A DNA stretch of 8,663 bases from contig VGSO01000105.1 of NCBI GenBank assembly GCA_016874945.1, positions 1-8,663 of the forward strand, written 5' to 3'. The notes beneath the pieces were generated by a model, which did no database searches, had not been told where the DNA came from, and saw nothing but the letters and a program-made list of their open reading frames with translations. This document shows, piece by piece, positions 4,978-8,663 of the stretch. The translations under genes and the position numbers were made by a program. Source of the DNA: Deltaproteobacteria bacterium (GTDB lineage: Bacteria; Desulfobacterota; Desulfobaccia; Desulfobaccales; 0-14-0-80-60-11). Each line of letters begins with the position of its first letter. Positions within the stretch are counted from its first letter, which is position 1.

Positions 4978-5122
4978 AACCTTGAGCCTCTTGCAAAATT
5001 ATGTAGCCGCAGGCTTCAGCCTGCGTCGGCACAGGCTAGAAAGCCTGTGCTACCGGATTTTTCTTTGAACACCTAAGGAAATATTGCAGCCTCAAAATGA
5101 ATTTTGCAAGAGGCTCAACCTT
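4978..5122. mobile_element. MITE-like element, 133 bp with 17-bp terminal inverted repeats and 6-bp target duplication
   Basis: GAGCCTCTTGCAAAATT (4984-5000) is repeated exactly as its reverse complement at 5100-5116. The sequence AACCTT stands directly outside both ends (4978-4983 and 5117-5122), which looks like a 6-bp target-site duplication. Because of how AACCTT reads, the inverted match extends to 19 bp. The interior is too short to encode a transposase and holds a two-hairpin module (5003-5053) plus about 46 bp of AT-rich sequence. The right end is 8 nt from the mnmA stop codon. It is best read as a non-autonomous element mobilised by an IS with the same ends. The IS family cannot be named from this window. 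Confidence 0.65.
5003..5053. repeat. Two-hairpin intergenic module, copy 3, inside the MITE-like element
   Basis: GTAGC (5003-5007) and GCTAC (5049-5053) bracket two perfect stems. These are CGCAGGCT/AGCCTGCG (5008-5015 with 5018-5025; 2-nt loop) and GCACAGGCT/AGCCTGTGC (5029-5037 with 5042-5050; 4-nt loop). The plan is that of 3294-3349 and 4056-4112, but the stems differ. It begins 2 nt inside the left terminal repeat of the mobile element. Confidence 0.6.
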
Positions 5123-5129
5123 TTGACCT

Positions 5130-6176
5130 TTATTTTATCCTCGCCTCAATCCAACCGCCGCCCATGACCCGGTCCCCTTCATAAAAAGCCACGGCCTGGC
5201 CTGGGGCCACCGCGGCCTGGGGCGCGGCAAAGACCACCCGGACCCGGGAATCGCCCAAGGGGATGATACGGGCTTGGACCCCCGGGTGGCGGTGGCGGAT
5301 CACCGCGGCGGCTTCCAACTCCCCGGATGGCGGCTCGATTAGCCAGTTCACCTCCCCGGCCAGGAGGCCGGCGGACAGCAGTTCCTCCCGCCAGCCCAGC
5401 ACCACCCGGTGGGTCTCCGGACGGATTTCCACCACGTAGTAAGGCTCGGTGGAGGGCACTCCCAACCCCCGGCGCTGGCCCACGGTGTAGCGCTCCACCC
5501 CCCGGTGCCTTCCCAGGACCCGCCCCCGGGTGTCCACCAGTTCCCCCGGCGCTCCGAAGCAGCCCTGCCGGTCCCGAAGAAATTCCCGGTAATCCCCCCG
5601 AGGAATAAAGCAGACCTCCATGCTTTCCTCATATTCCTCCCACCGGGGCAGCCCCAGTTCCCGGTACCGGGCCTTGACCCGGGCTTTGGTCAGCCCTCCC
5701 AAAGGAAATAGCAGCCGGGGTAGAATCCCCCGGGACAGCCGGGCCAAAAAATAAGACTGGTCTTTGTGACGGTCCTTCCCTCGAAAAAGGCCCATTTTCC
5801 TTTCCGCGGTCCTGATAAGCCGGGCATAGTGGCCGGTGGCCAAATAATCCGCCCCCAATTCCGGCAGCCGTTCCCCCAATGCCCCGAACTTGATGACTTC
5901 GTTGCACCGGACGCAGGGGTTGGGGGTGCGCCCCTGGGAGTATTCGGCCACGAAATAGTTCACCACCCGGGAAGTGAATTCCTTCCTCAGGTCCATCTCC
6001 ACCAGGGGGATTTCCAGCCCCCGGGCCAGGGCGGGGAGGTGTTCCGGAGCCTGGGCCCCGGAAAGGCGCAAGTGCACTCCCACGACCTCCCACCCCTGGT
6101 CTTGGAGCAAGGCCGCGGCCACGGCGCTGTCCGCCCCGCCGCTCAAAGCGACTGCCACTTTTTGGGATTCACTCAT
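5130..6176 (-). CDS. mnmA: tRNA-specific 2-thiouridylase MnmA
   Basis: MnmA activates U34 of tRNA-Lys, -Glu and -Gln with ATP and inserts sulfur to give 2-thiouridine, which tunes decoding. The PP-loop SGGADS sits at residues 12-17 (most family members have SGGVDS). The catalytic cysteine is Cys88 in TPNPCVRCN, and the sulfur-accepting Cys189 is in SMEVCFIP. TGHYAR (114-119) and KDQSYFL (138-144) are also typical. The C-terminal beta-barrel region (about 270-348) is complete. At 348 residues it is slightly short: the segment between strand two and the conserved D-x-x-x-x-F region (about 37-60) is compact compared with the E. coli enzyme. The ATG has no strong ribosome binding site, but upstream sequence is AT-rich and promoter-like, and no better start is seen. 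Both catalytic cysteines are intact, so it should be functional. The identification is secure. Confidence 0.97.
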   Translation of the reverse strand: MSESQKVAVALSGGADSAVAAALLQDQGWEVVGVHLRLSGAQAPEHLPALARGLEIPLVEMDLRKEFTSRVVNYFVAEYSQGRTPNPCVRCNEVIKFGALGERLPELGADYLATGHYARLIRTAERKMGLFRGKDRHKDQSYFLARLSRGILPRLLFPLGGLTKARVKARYRELGLPRWEEYEESMEVCFIPRGDYREFLRDRQGCFGAPGELVDTRGRVLGRHRGVERYTVGQRRGLGVPSTEPYYVVEIRPETHRVVLGWREELLSAGLLAGEVNWLIEPPSGELEAAAVIRHRHPGVQARIIPLGDSRVRVVFAAPQAAVAPGQAVAFYEGDRVMGGGWIEARIK

Positions 6177-6240
6177 GAAGAATTTTAAAAGAGGGTAAAT
6201 AATCTTAAAATAGTGTTTAATTTTATGCGGTCCGGCTCAA

Positions 6241-6270
6241 ATCATATATAACTTATTGATATTTTTTCAA
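6241..6270 (-). promoter_or_regulatory. Candidate sigma70-type promoter for mnmA
   Basis: On the minus strand TTGAAA (6265-6270) and TATGAT (6241-6246) are separated by 18 bp, each one base off consensus, in an AT-rich stretch about 65 nt upstream of the mnmA ATG. This suggests that mnmA has its own promoter, independent of the PilZ gene 178 nt upstream. Confidence 0.45.
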
Positions 6271-6295
6271 ATAAATAAGAATAAAATATCATCCG

Positions 6296-6343
6296 GTTCT
6301 GACTTTGTTCATTTGTCAGAACATTATAGCATAATTAGCTATA
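6296..6343. promoter_or_regulatory. Two adjacent inverted repeats between the PilZ gene and mnmA
   Basis: GTTCTGAC (6296-6303) pairs perfectly with GTCAGAAC (6315-6322), with an 11-nt loop. TATAGC (6325-6330) pairs with GCTATA (6338-6343), with a 7-nt loop. They lie 12-59 nt beyond the PilZ stop codon and just upstream of the predicted mnmA -35 box. They could form a weak terminator for the PilZ gene (the minus-strand sequence after the first stem is T-rich but not a clean T-run) or an operator for mnmA. Neither role is shown. Confidence 0.3.
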
Positions 6344-6354
6344 CAAAAATCGGA

Positions 6355-6735
6355 TTAGGTAGAGGAAAAAGTGAGGCCTTCCAAGAAGTTGATGGCTATG
6401 CCTGCCCTGAGGCTGGCTCCGCCCGGAGGGTCAACCCGCACAACTTCCCCCCGGGCCTTGAGACGGGAGGTGTGATCGGTGTCCAGATAGGGGAGGGGAG
6501 CGGCAATAGTGAGGGAGAGAACTTGGCCGGGGGCCAGGGGCGCCGTGGCGTCCAGATGAAAATAACTGCCGGATAGACTGATATCCCGCAAGACGCCCTG
6601 GCCTCGATGAACTTCCCCGGTCTCGGGTTGCAGGAATTGGTACTCCACCGCCAAAGGAATGGCCAACCGGTTAAAACGGCGTCTTTCCATGGACGGTTCG
6701 AGGTCTGTTGCTATCTCCCCGAAAATAGAAAACAT
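6355..6735 (-). CDS. PilZ-domain protein (probable c-di-GMP receptor)
   Basis: PilZ domains bind cyclic di-GMP and pass the signal to motility, exopolysaccharide or other surface machinery. The 126-residue protein is essentially a single PilZ domain. The N-terminal arginine motif lies in ERRRFNR (residues 17-23; R19-x3-R23), the second ligand motif D-x-S-x-x-G is DISLSG (51-56), and the closing strand has GIAINF (112-117). Both parts of the canonical binding site are present, so ligand binding is likely. I chose ATG 6733-6735 (AGGA 9 nt upstream) over the TTG directly before it and over an internal ATG at residue 16 that lacks a ribosome binding site. No extra output domain, signal peptide or membrane segment is visible. 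It is divergent from the ParA gene (173 bp apart). The family is secure; the partner is unknown. Confidence 0.9.
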   Translation of the reverse strand: MFSIFGEIATDLEPSMERRRFNRLAIPLAVEYQFLQPETGEVHRGQGVLRDISLSGSYFHLDATAPLAPGQVLSLTIAAPLPYLDTDHTSRLKARGEVVRVDPPGGASLRAGIAINFLEGLTFSST

Positions 6736-6811
6736 CAATCAAAGTCCTCACCGTTCTTGCACAGCCTATGCCAGGAACTGTCCCCGCGGGCGACGCTCTC
6801 CCAGATATTCC

Positions 6812-6840
6812 TTGACGGCGGGTAGCCGTTCTTTTATTAT
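6812..6840 (+). promoter_or_regulatory. Candidate sigma70 promoter for the ParA gene
   Basis: TTGACG (6812-6817) and TATTAT (6835-6840) are exactly 17 bp apart, and each has one mismatch to consensus. Transcription would start near 6847, giving a leader of about 60 nt before the ATG at 6909. The promoter lies in the 173-bp divergent region shared with the PilZ gene. Confidence 0.55.
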
Positions 6841-6908
6841 TTTAGCATTATTCCAAAAAAAATGTAGACCGCGCTTACCCCCAACCCTCGGGAGTCTCAG
6901 GCAGCGCC

Positions 6909-7727
6909 ATGTCATTTATCACCGCCGTGCTCAATCAAAAAGGTGGCACCGGGAAGACCACCACTACTGTCAATCTGGGCGCCGCCCTGGCCTATCAAGG
7001 CTACCGCACCCTGCTGGTGGACCTGGACCCCCAGGGCCATACCACCATCGGCCTGGGGATAGAACCGGAGGCCATCCGGGAGTCCATGTGCGAAGTCATG
7101 ACCGTGCCTAAAAAGCGGATTCAGGATGTGGCCATGGACACCTACATCCCGGGTCTGGACGTGGCCCCGGCCACTATTCACCTGGCCCGGGCTGCGGAGC
7201 AGGTCTATACCCGGGTCTTTCGGGAAGCCATCCTGGCCCAGGCCCTCAGGGGGTTGGATTATGATTTTATCTTAATAGACTGCCCCCCGTCCCTGGGAGT
7301 GCTCACCACCAACTCGCTTTACGCCTGTGGTTTTATTATCATTCCCTGCCAGATTTCCCGCTATTCCCTGGATGGCCTGGCCGACCTCCTCACCACCATC
7401 GATTCCGTCAAAAACCTGGGACTGGAAGAATTATTCCAGGAAAATATCTTTCGCATCCTGCTCACCATGTTCGACAAGCGCAACCGGGTCACCAACGAAT
7501 ACATCCTGGAACAGCTCAAACCGTATCAGGATAAGACTTTTCGTACTATTATCATGAAAAATGAGGCTCTCAACCAGGCCCAGATAGCCCAGAAAGCGAT
7601 CTTTGATTTCGACCCCCGGTCCTCCGGGGCCCAGGATTATCTGCACCTCACCTCTGAGTTTTTGGAGATATGGCGAAAAAGAAACAACTTGCCGGCAAGT
7701 CCACCAAGCTTGCAAAGCTGCCGCTAA
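6909..7727 (+). CDS. ParA/Soj-family ATPase (orphan, no ParB in view)
   Basis: ParA-type P-loop ATPases form ATP-dependent dimers on DNA or membrane and position chromosomes, plasmids or protein clusters. The 272 residues contain the deviant Walker A KGGTGKTT (11-18) with signature Lys11 and Lys16, then VDLDPQGH (37-44) with the catalytic-site Asp40, and the Walker B region FILIDCPPS (120-128). The conserved end GAQDYLHLTSEFLE lies at 240-253. It lacks an N-terminal DNA-binding (HTH) extension, so it is the short ParA/Soj type rather than the P1-plasmid type. No ParB gene or parS-like site lies downstream; a small unrecognised gene overlaps its last 58 bp. The ~17-residue tail after the conserved end is probably a by-product of that overlap. 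The ATG lacks a good nearby ribosome binding site (GGGAG is about 15 nt away). The role may be cargo positioning rather than chromosome segregation; that is inference. Confidence 0.92.
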   Translation: MSFITAVLNQKGGTGKTTTTVNLGAALAYQGYRTLLVDLDPQGHTTIGLGIEPEAIRESMCEVMTVPKKRIQDVAMDTYIPGLDVAPATIHLARAAEQVYTRVFREAILAQALRGLDYDFILIDCPPSLGVLTTNSLYACGFIIIPCQISRYSLDGLADLLTTIDSVKNLGLEELFQENIFRILLTMFDKRNRVTNEYILEQLKPYQDKTFRTIIMKNEALNQAQIAQKAIFDFDPRSSGAQDYLHLTSEFLEIWRKRNNLPASPPSLQSCR

Positions 7728-8020
7728 CCCAGGCCCTGGCCCGGCGGGCGGAGGAGCAGCTCCGGGAGCGGGCCCTCCCGGCGGACACTTCGATTTCGCC
7801 CCCGCATGAAGGCCGCGCCCACGGTCCCCTGGCCGCCGCTTATCTTTATCTCCTCCAGGAACTAACGGCCTTGCACCGCCAATTGACTCCGGGATCGAAC
7901 CCCCCTTCGCCCCACCACTCATTGCCCTACCATCTCCTGGGCGCTCCGGAAATTAAACGGGCCCTGACTTTGGCTCGCCAGGGGCTGCACGAACTCCAAC
8001 ACCTGCTGAGTCAGGCATAA
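7670..8020 (+). CDS. Unrecognised 116-residue protein overlapping the ParA gene
   Basis: I do not recognise a family. The protein starts with a strongly basic segment (six lysines in the first 16 residues), followed by a charged helix (about 20-36), a Pro/Ser/His-rich linker (37-52), a helix with LAAAYLYLLQELTALHRQL (54-72), a second Pro/His-rich loop (74-88) and a C-terminal amphipathic helix (about 92-116). There is no membrane segment or signal peptide. The ATG is the only start, because a TGA closes the frame four codons upstream. GGAG sits just 2 nt before it, so translation is probably coupled to parA. The overlap and basic N-terminus are what one would expect of a ParA-stimulating partner: ParB and analogous cargo adaptors use a short Lys/Arg N-terminal peptide to trigger ParA ATPase. 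That role is an inference from context only. Confidence 0.7.
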   Translation: MAKKKQLAGKSTKLAKLPLTQALARRAEEQLRERALPADTSISPPHEGRAHGPLAAAYLYLLQELTALHRQLTPGSNPPSPHHSLPYHLLGAPEIKRALTLARQGLHELQHLLSQA

Positions 8021-8043
8021 GAACTTTTGCCTGCTATTCTTTT
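8012..8043 (+). terminator. Candidate terminator overlapping the stop codon of the 116-residue gene
   Basis: CAGGCA (8012-8017) pairs with TGCCTG (8028-8033), with a possible inner AAG/CTT. It is followed by the T-rich tract ctattctttt (8034-8043). The stem is short and the tract is interrupted, so this is only a candidate for ending the parA transcript. Confidence 0.35.
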
Positions 8044-8171
8044 CGTATAAATATTCCAGCAATAACGATATAAATCTAATTCTATAAATGTCATAATAAT
8101 TGCAAGGGGGATTGAATTAATTTGGGCAATTTACCGATTACCAGGAAAGAAAAATAGACGCCCAAAAATCA
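8021..8171 (+). promoter_or_regulatory. AT-rich region ahead of the Asp-box gene
   Basis: This is a 151-bp AT-rich gap with three TATAAA boxes (8046-8051, 8069-8074, 8083-8088), any of which could be a -10 element. None has a good -35 at the right distance, so no single promoter is chosen. No strong ribosome binding site is seen next to the ATG at 8172. Confidence 0.3.
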
Positions 8172-8663
8172 ATGAAGGTAAGATGGCTGTTGGCGCTGGA
8201 GATAGTTTTCTTCCTTTTAGCGCTGACCGGAGTCGCCCAGGCCCACAATCCCAACCTCTCCTACTGGACCCTCAATCTCTCCGGCGACATGCCGCCGGGG
8301 GAAACCTGGGACGAACGGGCTCAGGAGATCGAAGTGGTGGGCTCCACGGTGCATGTCTCCTACTGGAGCACCGACGGCGGCAGTTGGCGGCTCTATTACC
8401 GGCGGTCCACTGACGGCGGCCAGACCTGGCAGCCCAAGATATTGCTGTTTGAGACCACCAACAACAACACCGCGCAACGCGGCTGGAAATACCTGGCGGT
8501 GGACGGGACGACTGTGCACGTGGCCTACGCGGCATAACATAGCGCAATCGACTGCATCCTTACCTACCGGCGCTCCACGGACAACGGCGCCTCCTTCGAG
8601 GACGCCCGGGCGCTGGCAGGCCCCTTCTGGTGGATCGCCCCCACCCGCATCGCCGCCAACGCG
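8172..8663 (+). pseudogene. Exported Asp-box (BNR/sialidase-like) repeat protein, interrupted by an in-frame TAA; 3' end outside window
   Basis: The frame starts with a clear signal peptide (basic MKVR, hydrophobic core, likely cleavage after AQA at residue 24), so the product is exported. The mature part has Asp-box-type repeats: YYRRSTDGGQTW (about residues 76-87, motif S-x-D-x-G-x-T-W) and, after the stop, YRRSTDNGASF. Such repeats form beta-propeller blades in sialidases and many secreted proteins; no catalytic arginine triad can be judged from this fragment. A TAA at 8535-8537 (codon 122) interrupts the frame. The same frame then stays open for 42 codons to the window end and encodes the next blade in register, with almost the same spacing from the preceding VHV-x-Y strand. 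A single base change would restore it. It may be a real nonsense mutation, or a sequencing or assembly error. As read, only a 121-residue fragment would be made. Confidence 0.7.

Noticed and set aside
7687..7712. Palindromes ACTTGCCGGCAAGT and CAAGCTTG considered as a parS-like centromere
   Set aside because: They do not resemble the canonical parS sequence, occur once, and a 14-bp palindrome is expected by chance about once in a window of this size.
8183..8413. 76-codon frame overlapping the Asp-box gene
   Set aside because: Another frame of the same region; the signal peptide and Asp-box motif are in the 8172 frame.

Overview
The window is a stretch of a moderately GC-rich bacterial chromosome with AT-rich intergenic gaps. 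The gene content is ordinary for a Gram-negative anaerobe, and the sequence style (Hsp20 next to Lon, a DUF2007 protein, a compact MnmA, many hairpin-type intergenic repeats) reminds me of Desulfobacterota such as the Desulfobacca/Syntrophobacter side. That placement is an inference; there is no rRNA or other marker here.

Layout. 1-307 is non-coding and carries GC-rich hairpins. 308-3160 (+) is a proteostasis pair: a small heat-shock protein followed 42 nt later by ATP-dependent protease Lon. 3161-3457 is non-coding and is almost entirely built of different short repeats and hairpins. From 3458 to 6735 everything reads on the minus strand, in transcription order: a PilZ-domain protein, tRNA 2-thiouridylase MnmA, endonuclease III, a candidate tiny membrane protein and a DUF2007 protein. 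Two gaps on this side hold repeat modules, and one of them (4978-5122) is a short transposon-like element with terminal inverted repeats and an apparent 6-bp target duplication. 6909-8020 (+), divergent from PilZ behind a good sigma70-type promoter, encodes a ParA-type ATPase overlapped by an unrecognised 116-residue protein with a lysine-rich N-terminus. The last gene (8172 to the window end) starts an exported Asp-box (BNR) repeat protein whose reading frame is broken by a TAA and then continues.

How the parts fit. Hsp20 and Lon probably act together on unfolded proteins (holding versus degrading). MnmA and Nth are housekeeping RNA-modification and DNA-repair enzymes. PilZ (c-di-GMP sensing) and the orphan ParA are divergent neighbours, and both families can act in polar organelle, motility or surface control, so a functional link is possible but unproven.

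No CRISPR array, tRNA, rRNA, integrase or complete IS is visible. The most notable material is non-canonical: three copies of a two-hairpin module, two unrelated 7-bp tandem repeats bracketing the DUF2007 gene, the MITE-like element, a small ORF split by a homopolymer frame problem, and the interrupted Asp-box gene.
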